Positions 8,884 through 16,687 of a stretch of 64,000 nucleotides of DNA are shown here, in pieces; positions within the stretch are counted from its first letter, which is position 1, and the number at the start of each line of letters is the position of its first letter. Position numbers and translations under genes: made by a program. Source of the DNA: Nitrincola alkalisediminis (lineage in GTDB: Bacteria > Pseudomonadota > Gammaproteobacteria > Pseudomonadales > Balneatricaceae). Below the pieces are notes generated by a model, which had not been told where the DNA came from, searched no databases, and saw only the letters and a program-made list of their open reading frames with translations. The stretch spans positions 1-64,000 of the forward strand of contig NZ_VYTY01000014.1 in assembly GCF_009821115.1 (NCBI RefSeq), given 5' to 3'.

Positions 8884-9624
8884 CTAAATCACTTTAAAAT
8901 TAACGGCAAGATTTGAAGGTCGTGAGGGTGTGACGCTTGTGTGTTCTTCGCACGCCTTAAAACCAATTTCATCAAAGTATTCACTTTGTGAGTTGTCAGT
9001 ATTTTCAGCTAGGCTCAGTTCCACGCCTTGTTTACCCGGAATACGCAAGGTGGATTCATTTAAGGACTCGAAGCCCAGCAGGTTTTTAAAGAACGCCATC
9101 CAGGCGGGTAAGCGGCCTTCTTCAATTTTAATTGAAAGGTGGTCAATGTGAGACAGTCGTTCCGGCTGCATCTTGGGTGAGTCTAGCATTTTGAAGTCAA
9201 TTTCATAAATGCTGACGTCTTCACGCAGTTGATCCACTAAGTAAATCTGAGTGCCGCCGACACCTTCGATTCCAGGAATGTTCAGCTCCATGGGACCAGA
9301 GCGGCTGGTGCAGTTCCAGCCACCGCGTTTTAACAGTTCAGTATGGCACTTGATGGCATCTGAGCATTTCAAGCAAATGGCATAGATGGAGATGCCTGTC
9401 TCTTCAAGGTAGGCTTTGGCAATAGAGTCATCGGCACAGTTAACAATGATATTGATGGCACCTTGTTTAAATAAATAAACACGTTTACGGCGATGCTGAG
9501 CAATTAACGAAAATCCATAGTCCTCAAGAAATGTTTGAACCTCGTTGAGTTCATTGGCCAACAGCTCAATAAACTCAATGCCTAAAATTTCAAAGTCAGA
9601 AGTATCGGTTTTATCACTGCTCAT
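8884..9624 (-). CDS. QuiC-like VOC (HPPD-like) half, C-terminally short
   Basis: A 246-residue protein that aligns with the VOC part of QuiC, from about residue 283 to 515. The shared block SGPMELNIPGIEGVGG versus TGPGELNIPAIRGIGN is especially clear. The first HPPD-type iron ligand is kept (SHIDHLS, H162), but the protein ends at the strand that would carry the second ligand and lacks the last hundred residues, including the final Glu. A dioxygenase activity is therefore unlikely. It lies downstream of the aldo/keto reductase and directly upstream of the TIM-barrel half. The shortened C-terminus and the swapped order argue for a rearranged QuiC duplicate under relaxed or changed selection rather than a fresh frameshift, because the two frames are each clean. 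Confidence 0.7.
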   Translation of the reverse strand: MSSDKTDTSDFEILGIEFIELLANELNEVQTFLEDYGFSLIAQHRRKRVYLFKQGAINIIVNCADDSIAKAYLEETGISIYAICLKCSDAIKCHTELLKRGGWNCTSRSGPMELNIPGIEGVGGTQIYLVDQLREDVSIYEIDFKMLDSPKMQPERLSHIDHLSIKIEEGRLPAWMAFFKNLLGFESLNESTLRIPGKQGVELSLAENTDNSQSEYFDEIGFKACEEHTSVTPSRPSNLAVNFKVI

Positions 9625-9686
9625 AAGGTGCCCTAAGTCTAATCATATTCGCCCACTATAGCATTTTACCTAGGCTTGAATCACGT

Positions 9687-10679
9687 TTAGTTAAACTCTT
9701 CTGTATCAATTTCTTGCTGTTGAGCTGCGTTGTAACGCGGGCCACTGACCGTCTTTTGATTGATTAATTCATTCAAGCATGACAGCTGCTCAGGGGTAAG
9801 CGCGATGTTTCCTGCTGTGAAGTTATCCTGCATGTGTTCAATAGAGCGAGTGCCCGGAATGGCCAATATATGCTCACCCTGATGCAACACCCAAGCCAGT
9901 GCTAACTGGGCCAAACTCAGTTCCCATGATTCGGCAAGGGTTTGGAATTTGGTTAATAACTTCAAATTGTTATTCAGGTGCTCACCTTGAAATCTGGGCA
10001 TGTTCAAGCGAATGTCTTGAGCCACCAAGTGCTCGGTGGAGCAGACACTTGCGGTTAAAAAACCACGTGCCAGAGGGCTAAAGGCAACTAGACTGATCCC
10101 TAAGTCTTGGCAGGTATCTTTAACGGCAATTTCAGGGTTGCGAGTCCACAAGGAGTATTCTGATTGCACGGCGCTGATGGGCGCTTCTTTATGGGCTTTT
10201 GTCAGAGTGGCTGCTGAAACCTCAGACAAGCCAATCGATCTGATTTTGCCTTCACGCATTAAGTCAGCAAGCGCGCCGACACTTTCTGTGATATCAACGG
10301 CTGGATCTTTGCGGTGCAAGTAGTAAAGATCAATCACGTCTGTATTGAGTCGACGTAAGCTGTCTTCACACTGTTGACGAAGTGTAGATGGGCGCCCATC
10401 AATCACTTTTTTGCCTTCTTCGTTTATGGCCATACCGCATTTACTGGCCAGAAAAAAATCCTCGCGGATGTCTGAGAGGGCTTTTCCAATTAAGCGCTCA
10501 TTGGTGCCTTTTCCGTAAAGTGTCGCTGTATCAAAGTGGCGATAGCCTAAATCAAACGCTTTACGTAAGGCACTAAGCGCTTCAGTTTCGGATAAAGGAG
10601 TGCCATACGCATGGGAAAGATTCATGCAGCCTAAACCTATTCTAGACTGCTGAAAATGGGGCTCGAATATATGAGGCAT
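9687..10679 (-). CDS. Aldo/keto reductase
   Basis: A 330-residue aldo/keto reductase. The catalytic tetrad is complete: D50 and Y55 (HFDTATLYGKG), K80 (LASKCGM) and H122 (YYLHRKDP). The C-terminal IPGTRSIEHMQDN block binds the 2'-phosphate of NADPH in this family. It is the first gene of the minus-strand group that continues into the two QuiC-like halves, 62 bases apart. Within a pathway for hydroxylated cyclohexane acids, an oxidoreductase acting on ring hydroxyls or a side-chain aldehyde would make sense, but the substrate is unknown. Confidence 0.85.
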   Translation of the reverse strand: MPHIFEPHFQQSRIGLGCMNLSHAYGTPLSETEALSALRKAFDLGYRHFDTATLYGKGTNERLIGKALSDIREDFFLASKCGMAINEEGKKVIDGRPSTLRQQCEDSLRRLNTDVIDLYYLHRKDPAVDITESVGALADLMREGKIRSIGLSEVSAATLTKAHKEAPISAVQSEYSLWTRNPEIAVKDTCQDLGISLVAFSPLARGFLTASVCSTEHLVAQDIRLNMPRFQGEHLNNNLKLLTKFQTLAESWELSLAQLALAWVLHQGEHILAIPGTRSIEHMQDNFTAGNIALTPEQLSCLNELINQKTVSGPRYNAAQQQEIDTEEFN

Positions 10680-10745
10680 GGGAGTAAAGTATCCTTATAT
10701 GCTGTGAAGTGCAGCGCACTTCACGATCTACTCAAAAAATGAGTT

Positions 10746-11690
10746 TTAGTTGAGTGATTGCTCCAGTCTGTGCAAGGTTTCCATTGCAGGTAAGCACTGA
10801 GCAACACTTGAGTTGGGTTCACGGCCTTCACGAATGGCGGCGATAAATTCACGATCTTGCAGTTCTATACCGTTGTTAGAGACCGCAACACCCGTTAAAT
10901 CTATTTTATTTTCGTGACCATCGTAAAGATCATCATAGCGCGCGATGTATGTACCCTTATCGCAAATATAACGGAAAAAAGTGCCGAATGGGCCATCGTT
11001 ATTGAACGAAAGTGACAGAGTGCAAATGGCTCCATTAGGCACTTTCATGCCAATGCTCATGTCCATGGCAATCCCCAATTCTGGGTGGATAGGCCCTTGT
11101 AATGCTTGTACTCTGTCGGCGGTTTGACCTGTTTGATATTGGAAAAGATCAACGGTATGGCAAGCATGGTGCCACAATAAGTGATCGGTCCATGAGCGAG
11201 CCTGTCCTAATGCATTTTTGTTTGAGCGACGGAAAAAGTAGGTTTGAACATCCATTTGTTGAACAGTGAGTTCACCTGCCAGGATTTTGTTGTGAATCCA
11301 CTGATGGCTAGGGTTAAAGCGGCGCGTATGTCCCGCCATGGCAACCAATCCCGTTTGTTGTTGAACCTCAACTAGACGACGAGCGTCTTCAATGTTGTCG
11401 GCCATCGGAATTTCAACCATGACATGTTTGCCTGCTTCTAAGCATTGAATCGCTTGAGATGCATGCATTTGTGTGGGAGTGGCTAAGATCACGCCATCCA
11501 CATCTTCGCGTGCTAAACTTTCAGCAAGATCGGTTGTATAGTGAGCTATGCCTCGTTCTTCGGCAAACGCTTTGATGCTCTCAATACGTGTCCCGACAAC
11601 AGAGGTAACCTCAACCCCTTCAATTTGAGCTAAAGCGTCAAGGTGTTTCATACCAAAGGCACCTGAGGCGCCCGCTACACAAATTCTCAT
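10746..11690 (-). CDS. ligC: 4-carboxy-2-hydroxymuconate-6-semialdehyde dehydrogenase
   Basis: A 314-residue Gfo/Idh/MocA-family NAD(P) oxidoreductase, the size of LigC. It oxidises the hemiacetal of the LigAB product to 2-pyrone-4,6-dicarboxylate, which LigI then opens. The nucleotide-binding GASGAFGMKH lies at residues 7-16; EIPMADNIEDA corresponds to the EKP motif of the family; HHACHTVDLFQYQTG holds the conserved catalytic-region His. It sits apart from the plus-strand lig operon, in a minus-strand position 55 bases upstream of the aldo/keto reductase gene start region. Its 5' neighbour is the double-HTH regulator. Other MocA enzymes are possible in principle, but the pathway context is complete only with this call. 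Confidence 0.88.
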   Translation of the reverse strand: MRICVAGASGAFGMKHLDALAQIEGVEVTSVVGTRIESIKAFAEERGIAHYTTDLAESLAREDVDGVILATPTQMHASQAIQCLEAGKHVMVEIPMADNIEDARRLVEVQQQTGLVAMAGHTRRFNPSHQWIHNKILAGELTVQQMDVQTYFFRRSNKNALGQARSWTDHLLWHHACHTVDLFQYQTGQTADRVQALQGPIHPELGIAMDMSIGMKVPNGAICTLSLSFNNDGPFGTFFRYICDKGTYIARYDDLYDGHENKIDLTGVAVSNNGIELQDREFIAAIREGREPNSSVAQCLPAMETLHRLEQSLN

Positions 11691-11827
11691 GCGTATCTCC
11701 TACTGATTAGACGTATCTTTTTTAAAGGCTAGGGTTAATTGGATTGATTTCAATCTAGCATTCAGTTTGGAATATGAACAATCGATAAACCGCGATAGCT
11801 ATTCATTTTTTGAAAGTGAACGATGAC

Positions 11828-13051
11828 TTACTCCGCAGTGTAGGATTTAGAAACCTCCTTCAGCAGGTCAATGAAATAGGATTGTCGAGGTGTCGGTAGC
11901 CAGTTTTTTCGAAGGCTTAAGCCGATGGGCCGCCTTGTGTGCTCAAGGGGTAGCGGCAAGACCTGTAGTAGTCCAAGCGATAGCTCACGATGCATTTGAT
12001 GCGCAGAAATGAGGGCCAGTCGGTCGCTTTCCAGTAGCAGTTCTCTAATAAGTATTTGAGAACTGGACTCCGTAATACGATGGGGTAATGGCTGCTCCGC
12101 TTGATTAAAAAGATCTTCAAATGAGCGACGAGTTGGCGTACCTTGCGCGGGAATAACCCAAGAATAGTCGACAAGGTCTTTGGCCGTAATCTTCGAAAAA
12201 TGGCTTAGGGGATGACCCTTGCGTGCGATTAAGGATAAAGGAGGAGAGAGTAGCTCGGTTTGCTCTATGTCGTCGGCTGGAGTGGGGAAGCGTAAGGCAC
12301 CGAGCAGTAAATCGATATCCCCTTGACGTAAATGATGGAGTAAGTCGTTGTAAGGGCCTTCGATGATGGTGAGGTTGATATCAGGGTAGGTTTTGGAAAA
12401 CGCATTGATGGTTTGTGGCAATAAATGCGTGCGCGCAAGCGGCATGCTGCCGATGGCAATGCTGCCGACCTCCTTGAACTGGAGCGAATTTATTTCGTAA
12501 TATCCCTGACGAATTTCAGAGAAGGCAAGTTTGGTGGCTTTTGTCAGTGTTCGAGCCGCTTTAGTGGATGCAATGCCTAGACTCGTTTTTTCAAATAACA
12601 CCACACCCAGTAAGCGTTCCAACTCGCGGGCAGCGCGATGAACAGAGGATTGAGACACCGCAATATTGCGACTGGCAATGCTAAAGTTTTGCGCATCACA
12701 GACGGCGATGAGTGCCCTGAGTTGAGTGGTGGTGATGAGTGTTAGAAGGCCTTTTCCCGACGTTACCGTTTTATGGGGTGTCTCTTTTGCAATATCTAAG
12801 CAGCCCAGCTGTAAGTGTTCCAATGCACGTTGAACACGGCGTTGCCATACGGCTCCGGCTTCTGTTGGATACATGCCATCGGAGTGACGTTCAAAGAGTT
12901 GTGTGTTGAGTTGTATTTCAAGTTTTGCAATCGCTTGTGTAATAGCGGGTTGAGAAAGAAAAATACTTTCAGATGCCCGGGTTATGCTTTTGCGCTCCGC
13001 AACCTCTAAAAAAACGCGTAAATGTCTTAGGTTGGGTATGGTCATGTTCAT
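11828..13051 (-). CDS. LysR-family regulator with two N-terminal helix-turn-helix domains
   Basis: At 407 residues this is about 100 longer than a usual LysR regulator. The extra length is a second DNA-binding module: residues 6-65 (LRHLRVFLEVAERKSIT...QPAITQAIAKLE) and residues 107-170 (TTQLRALIAVCDAQNFS...SVHRAARELE) are each complete winged helix-turn-helix domains. The substrate-binding part follows from about 190. It diverges from the second ligAB pair with a 233-base AT-rich region between them, and lies next to ligC, so control of protocatechuate cleavage genes is the natural inference. Inducer unknown; protocatechuate or a 4,5-cleavage intermediate would be expected. Confidence 0.88.
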   Translation of the reverse strand: MNMTIPNLRHLRVFLEVAERKSITRASESIFLSQPAITQAIAKLEIQLNTQLFERHSDGMYPTEAGAVWQRRVQRALEHLQLGCLDIAKETPHKTVTSGKGLLTLITTTQLRALIAVCDAQNFSIASRNIAVSQSSVHRAARELERLLGVVLFEKTSLGIASTKAARTLTKATKLAFSEIRQGYYEINSLQFKEVGSIAIGSMPLARTHLLPQTINAFSKTYPDINLTIIEGPYNDLLHHLRQGDIDLLLGALRFPTPADDIEQTELLSPPLSLIARKGHPLSHFSKITAKDLVDYSWVIPAQGTPTRRSFEDLFNQAEQPLPHRITESSSQILIRELLLESDRLALISAHQMHRELSLGLLQVLPLPLEHTRRPIGLSLRKNWLPTPRQSYFIDLLKEVSKSYTAE

Positions 13052-13100
13052 GCTAGGTTCCTCAGCGGTAACTCAGCTAACTATATCAAAATTGAATGAT

Positions 13101-13158
13101 AAATAAAGCATAATCAAATAAAGATTTATTTTTTAAATGCGTTTTTTGTGCTTTATTT
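13101..13158. promoter_or_regulatory. Candidate operator between the double-HTH regulator and ligA2
   Basis: Ten-base arms AAATAAAGCA (13101-13110) and TGCTTTATTT (13149-13158) form an inverted repeat about 38 bases apart in the divergent promoter region. A widely spaced pair could suit a regulator with two DNA-binding domains per subunit, but the region is very AT-rich and chance symmetry is possible. Confidence 0.35.
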
Positions 13159-13284
13159 AAAGGTTAAATTCTTTTTGTTAAATTTTGTTTTTTTATATTA
13201 AGTTCTATGTTGATTTATGTCATAAAAAAATATCTTTAGTCGTGTTTATATTGATCATCTATCAAGAATAAATAGGTGATTTAA

Positions 13285-13632
13285 ATGAACACTTCATATG
13301 AAGATATACCCGGAACTATTATGTTTGATGGCCAGATGGCCACCTTAGGTTATCCACTCAATAAAATGTGCTACTCATTTAACGATGCTGAGGCTCGCAA
13401 TGCGTTTTTTGCGGATGAAGAGGCTTACTGTCAACTGTTTGGCTTAAGTGATGCTCAGAAAAAAGCGATTAAGGATCGGGATGTTCTGGAGCTCTTAAGG
13501 CAGGGTGGCAGTATTTACTATTTGGCAAAATTTGCAGGTATTTTAGGTTTAAATGTCCAGGATGTGGGGGCTTTGCAAACTGGTATGAGTGTTGATGAGT
13601 TCAAAGCAATGTTAGTGAAGGCAGGAGAGTAA
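13285..13632 (+). CDS. ligA: Protocatechuate 4,5-dioxygenase-type alpha subunit (copy 2)
   Basis: A 115-residue paralogue of the LigA at 6795. The blocks YPLNKMCYSFN, LFGLSDAQKKAIKDRD, GGSIYYLAKFAG and VGALQTGMSVDEFK are near-identical to copy 1, while the N-terminal ten residues and the region around 62-75 differ. It is transcribed away from the double-HTH LysR gene and is followed one base later by its own ligB, with the same GGAGAGTAAAATG junction as copy 1. It has its own promoter region, unlike copy 1, which ends a six-gene operon, so the two copies are probably expressed under different conditions. Confidence 0.92.
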   Translation: MNTSYEDIPGTIMFDGQMATLGYPLNKMCYSFNDAEARNAFFADEEAYCQLFGLSDAQKKAIKDRDVLELLRQGGSIYYLAKFAGILGLNVQDVGALQTGMSVDEFKAMLVKAGE

Positions 13633-13633
13633 A

Positions 13634-14482
13634 ATGGCTAAAATACTAGGTGGAATTGCAACGTCTCATATTCCGGCTATCGGTATGGCAATGGATAAGC
13701 AATTAGAGCAGACGCCGTATTGGAAAGCTTTTTTTGAATCTTACCCACCAATACGTGAATGGTTAAATGCACAAGCACCGGATATCGCAATTATTTTTTA
13801 TAATGATCATGGTTTAGAGTTTTTCCATGACAAGAAGCCAACCTTTGCTATAGGTGCGGCACCTGAATATCACAATGCCGATGAAGGGTGGGGAATTCAG
13901 CCTATTCCTCCGGTGACCGGTGAAACTGAGTTGTCATGGCACATCATTAATGAGTTGATTGCGGCTGAATTTGATATCACCGTGTGTCAGGAAATGCGTG
14001 TCGATCATGGTTTGACCGTCCCCTTAACCCTAATGTGGCCTGGGCATCAATATGGGCACGTCAAAGTGATACCCATTGCGATTAATTGTGAGCGTCACCC
14101 GATGCCGACACCCGCACGCTGCTTCAAGCTAGGCCAAGCGGTTGGGGCGGCAGTCCATTCGTACACCGGATCTGAAAAGGTTATTATTATGGGGACGGGG
14201 GGCTTATCGCATCAGTTGGATGGTGAGCGTGCAGGGTTTATTAATAAGCCGTTTGATCTGTATTGTATGGATAAAATCGTCCATGAGCCGGAAGCCTTGA
14301 CGCGTTTAAGCATTCACGACTTAGTCAGAGAGGCGGGTGCGCAGGGTGTTGAGTTGAATATGTGGTTGGCGATGCGAGGTGCACTTGAGGGCGGTGTTCT
14401 AACCGAGTTGCATCGCAGCTATCATTTGCCGATTTCAAATACAGGTGCGGGAGTGCAGCTGTTAGCGATGAACGAAGGCTAG
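13634..14482 (+). CDS. ligB: Protocatechuate 4,5-dioxygenase-type beta subunit (copy 2)
   Basis: A 282-residue paralogue of the LigB at 7150, with the same iron ligands (H12 in ATSHIPAIG, H61 in YNDHGLEFF, Glu in GAQGVELNMW) and general-base His (GTGGLSHQLDGERAGF). Differences cluster in the C-terminal third (for example LSIHDLVREAGAQ against LSNYDLMEIGGAQ) and near residue 95 (IQPIPP against INTIPP), close to the substrate pocket in this family. It may have the same substrate, or prefer a relative such as gallate or 3-O-methylgallate; sequence alone does not decide. Confidence 0.92.
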   Translation: MAKILGGIATSHIPAIGMAMDKQLEQTPYWKAFFESYPPIREWLNAQAPDIAIIFYNDHGLEFFHDKKPTFAIGAAPEYHNADEGWGIQPIPPVTGETELSWHIINELIAAEFDITVCQEMRVDHGLTVPLTLMWPGHQYGHVKVIPIAINCERHPMPTPARCFKLGQAVGAAVHSYTGSEKVIIMGTGGLSHQLDGERAGFINKPFDLYCMDKIVHEPEALTRLSIHDLVREAGAQGVELNMWLAMRGALEGGVLTELHRSYHLPISNTGAGVQLLAMNEG

Positions 14483-14487
14483 TCGTG

Positions 14488-14513
14488 GCCCACCCTGAAA
14501 AAACAGGGTGGGC
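14488..14513 (+). terminator. Hairpin after ligAB copy 2
   Basis: A perfect ten-base stem, GCCCACCCTG / CAGGGTGGGC, with a six-A loop, lies six bases after the ligB stop. The T-run is poor, so it may act as an mRNA-stabilising end as much as a terminator. Confidence 0.6.
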
Positions 14514-14529
14514 TGGTTCGATTTGGATG

Positions 14530-14557
14530 AAAAAAAGCCCCAGCAGTGTACTGGGGC
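14530..14557 (-). terminator. Rho-independent terminator of the tct operon
   Basis: Read on the minus strand: GCCCCAG / CTGGGGC arms followed by seven T. It lies downstream of tctA and faces the end of ligAB copy 2. Confidence 0.8.
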
Positions 14558-14594
14558 AAAGGGTATATGCTTGAGTTTGAAGGCCTATGAACTG

Positions 14595-16094
14595 TTACGT
14601 GTTTTTGGGCTTGAAAACTTTCTTCCAGATCGGTGTTTGCGATAGTAAGATCAAGATGATTGCCAGCAGCAAGGTGGCTGACAAGGGGCTGCTAATCATG
14701 TTGATAAAGAAGTTCGAAAGATCACCTCTCTCAGACATGATGGCACGACGCCAGTTATCATCAATTAGACGGCTTAAAATCACCCCGAGGATAATCGGCC
14801 CTACAGGTACACCGTACATCTTAAAAAAGTAACCCAGCATACCGAAGCCTAGCATCCACCAAACATCCGCGATGGAGTTGTTGATGGAGTAAGCGCCAAC
14901 AATCGACAGTAGGAAAATAACGGGTATTAGAATGCCTTTTGGACACTCGACTATTTTTGAGAAGAGGCGAATGCCCGTTAAGCCGAAGATAAGCACAAAT
15001 ATATTGGCGAGCGTCAGGTTCCCCACTGTAAACCAGAACATCTCAGGGCGCTCAATCATCAGCATAGGCCCGGGATTCAAACCGTGAATGAACAATGCAC
15101 CGATGAAGACTGCGGTCACGGCATCGCCAGGAATTCCAAGTGTCAGCATGGGGATGTACGCACCACCAACGGCGGCATTATTTGCAGACTCCGGGGCTAC
15201 CAAGCCTTCTTTAGCACCCTTACCAAACTCGACCTCTGGATTTTTTGTGGAGCGTTTCGCTTGGTCATATGCCATGAGTGCAGCAATATCGCCTCCAACG
15301 CCAGGCAAAGAACCCACGCCAACACCGATTGCAGACGAGCGCAAACTTAAGGGTAGGTATTTTTTAACGTCACCCCATTTAGGAATCAGACGATCAATGC
15401 GCTGCTTGACGGCAACTTTATCCATGTGATGCAGCTGCGAGAGTGCTTCGGTGATACCAAAAAGCCCGATCATTACCGCAATTGGGTTAATACCGCTCCA
15501 GAGTTCAACCACACCATAGGTGAAGCGCTCCTCAGCCGTGAGAGGGTCGAGGCCAACTGTACCGATCAGAATACCAAACGCACCGGCAAATAGCCCTTTT
15601 GCCATATTGCCGCCGGATAAAGATCCAACCAGTAAAATACCGAGAAGGCCGAGTAATAAATAGTCGCGTGGTTGAAACGTCAGCGCAAAATCGCTGACAT
15701 GCGGTGCAGCAACGGCAAGTACGATAATGCCCACAAAACCACCGATCACGGACATGACGGTTGAAAGACCAATGGCTTCGCCGGCTTTACCCTGTTGCGC
15801 CAATGGGTAACCATCAAGGGCCGTTGCGATTGCCGAGGGGGCGCCTGGAATATTTAACAAAATAGCTGTTCTAGAGCCGCCGTATACTCCACCCATATAA
15901 ACGCCCACCATTAAACAGAGGGCGCTGTTTACATCCCAAGAGAATGTAAAGGATATTAAAATGGAGACGGCCATGGTCACTGACAGGCCGGGAATGGCAC
16001 CGACATAAATACCTAAAAAAGTACCCAGTGCCGTTAGAAACATGAGCTCAGGTGAAACCCAGGAAATACTGAAATATTGCAAAGCTTCAAACAT
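14595..16094 (-). CDS. tctA: Tripartite tricarboxylate transporter, large membrane subunit
   Basis: A 499-residue TctA protein with about ten to twelve membrane helices, the channel-forming subunit of a TTT carboxylate importer. Family motifs seen: GTFLGIYVGAIPGLSVTMAV near residue 25, MGGVYGGSRTAILLNIPGAPSA near 70, and the mirrored LPGVGGDIAALMAYDQAKR and YIPMLTLGIPGDAVTAV in the second half. It follows tctB by 12 bases. TTT systems import tricarboxylates but also protocatechuate, terephthalate and similar aromatic acids; here the surrounding genes suggest a hydroaromatic or aromatic acid. Confidence 0.93.
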   Translation of the reverse strand: MFEALQYFSISWVSPELMFLTALGTFLGIYVGAIPGLSVTMAVSILISFTFSWDVNSALCLMVGVYMGGVYGGSRTAILLNIPGAPSAIATALDGYPLAQQGKAGEAIGLSTVMSVIGGFVGIIVLAVAAPHVSDFALTFQPRDYLLLGLLGILLVGSLSGGNMAKGLFAGAFGILIGTVGLDPLTAEERFTYGVVELWSGINPIAVMIGLFGITEALSQLHHMDKVAVKQRIDRLIPKWGDVKKYLPLSLRSSAIGVGVGSLPGVGGDIAALMAYDQAKRSTKNPEVEFGKGAKEGLVAPESANNAAVGGAYIPMLTLGIPGDAVTAVFIGALFIHGLNPGPMLMIERPEMFWFTVGNLTLANIFVLIFGLTGIRLFSKIVECPKGILIPVIFLLSIVGAYSINNSIADVWWMLGFGMLGYFFKMYGVPVGPIILGVILSRLIDDNWRRAIMSERGDLSNFFINMISSPLSATLLLAIILILLSQTPIWKKVFKPKNT

Positions 16095-16106
16095 GGTACA
16101 TTCCTG

Positions 16107-16610
16107 CTAACTGAATAGGTTTCGAATTGCAGCGATGATTTCACGCTCAGGCACGATCCCTTCAGGCAAAATGACCTGAAAGATGAGGCGAAAAACAACG
16201 TAAACAGTAATTAAAGAAATTAGCGCTAATCCTAATGTAATTAAAAAGTGCTTTCGGTATAAAAACTGAATACTGATGACCAAAAAGGTAAACGTGGAAA
16301 CAATAAATCCTAGTTTTTCAAGTACAACGGAATAAATTAAAATAAACGCTAATATAATTGAAACAATCGGAGGTAATACGTGTGTAAAAAACAACGTGTG
16401 GTTTTCTAAAGGTTTTTTTAGCGTTTTCACAAAACTAAAACAGGCCGACATAACCATAATAGCGGAAGCAGCTAAGGGCAAAGAGCCGGGCGAGCTGATT
16501 GATGAAAATCCTGATATTGAATAGGCTTGCCAAAAAATCACTAAACTTAATATAACCAGTACGAAGCTAAAAACAACTTCACCGGGCATTCGTGTGCTGA
16601 TACCAGTCAT
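16107..16610 (-). CDS. tctB: Tripartite tricarboxylate transporter, small membrane subunit
   Basis: A 167-residue protein with four predicted membrane helices, matching the poorly conserved TctB subunit in size, topology and position between tctC and tctA. It starts MTGISTRMPGEVVFSF after a GGAGG site. Identity rests mostly on context and hydrophobic pattern. Confidence 0.85.
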   Translation of the reverse strand: MTGISTRMPGEVVFSFVLVILSLVIFWQAYSISGFSSISSPGSLPLAASAIMVMSACFSFVKTLKKPLENHTLFFTHVLPPIVSIILAFILIYSVVLEKLGFIVSTFTFLVISIQFLYRKHFLITLGLALISLITVYVVFRLIFQVILPEGIVPEREIIAAIRNLFS

Positions 16611-16643
16611 CCTGCCTCCGAATTTTACAAATTTTTAATATGA

Positions 16644-16678
16644 ACGATGAGGTAAGGCATATAGCCTTGCCCCATCGT
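16644..16678 (-). promoter_or_regulatory. Stem-loop between tctC1 and tctB
   Basis: A 15-base stem with two wobble positions (minus strand ACGATGGGGCAAGGC / GCCTTACCTCATCGT) lies just after the tctC1 stop and before tctB. No T-run follows. Such hairpins commonly lower expression of membrane subunits relative to the binding protein, or protect the 3' end of the binding-protein mRNA. Confidence 0.65.
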
Positions 16679-16687
16679 GTAATAACC

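Noticed and set aside
8061-9624. Split QuiC pair as a simple frameshift of one gene
   Set aside because: The domain order is reversed relative to QuiC and the VOC half lacks its last part, which a frameshift cannot produce.
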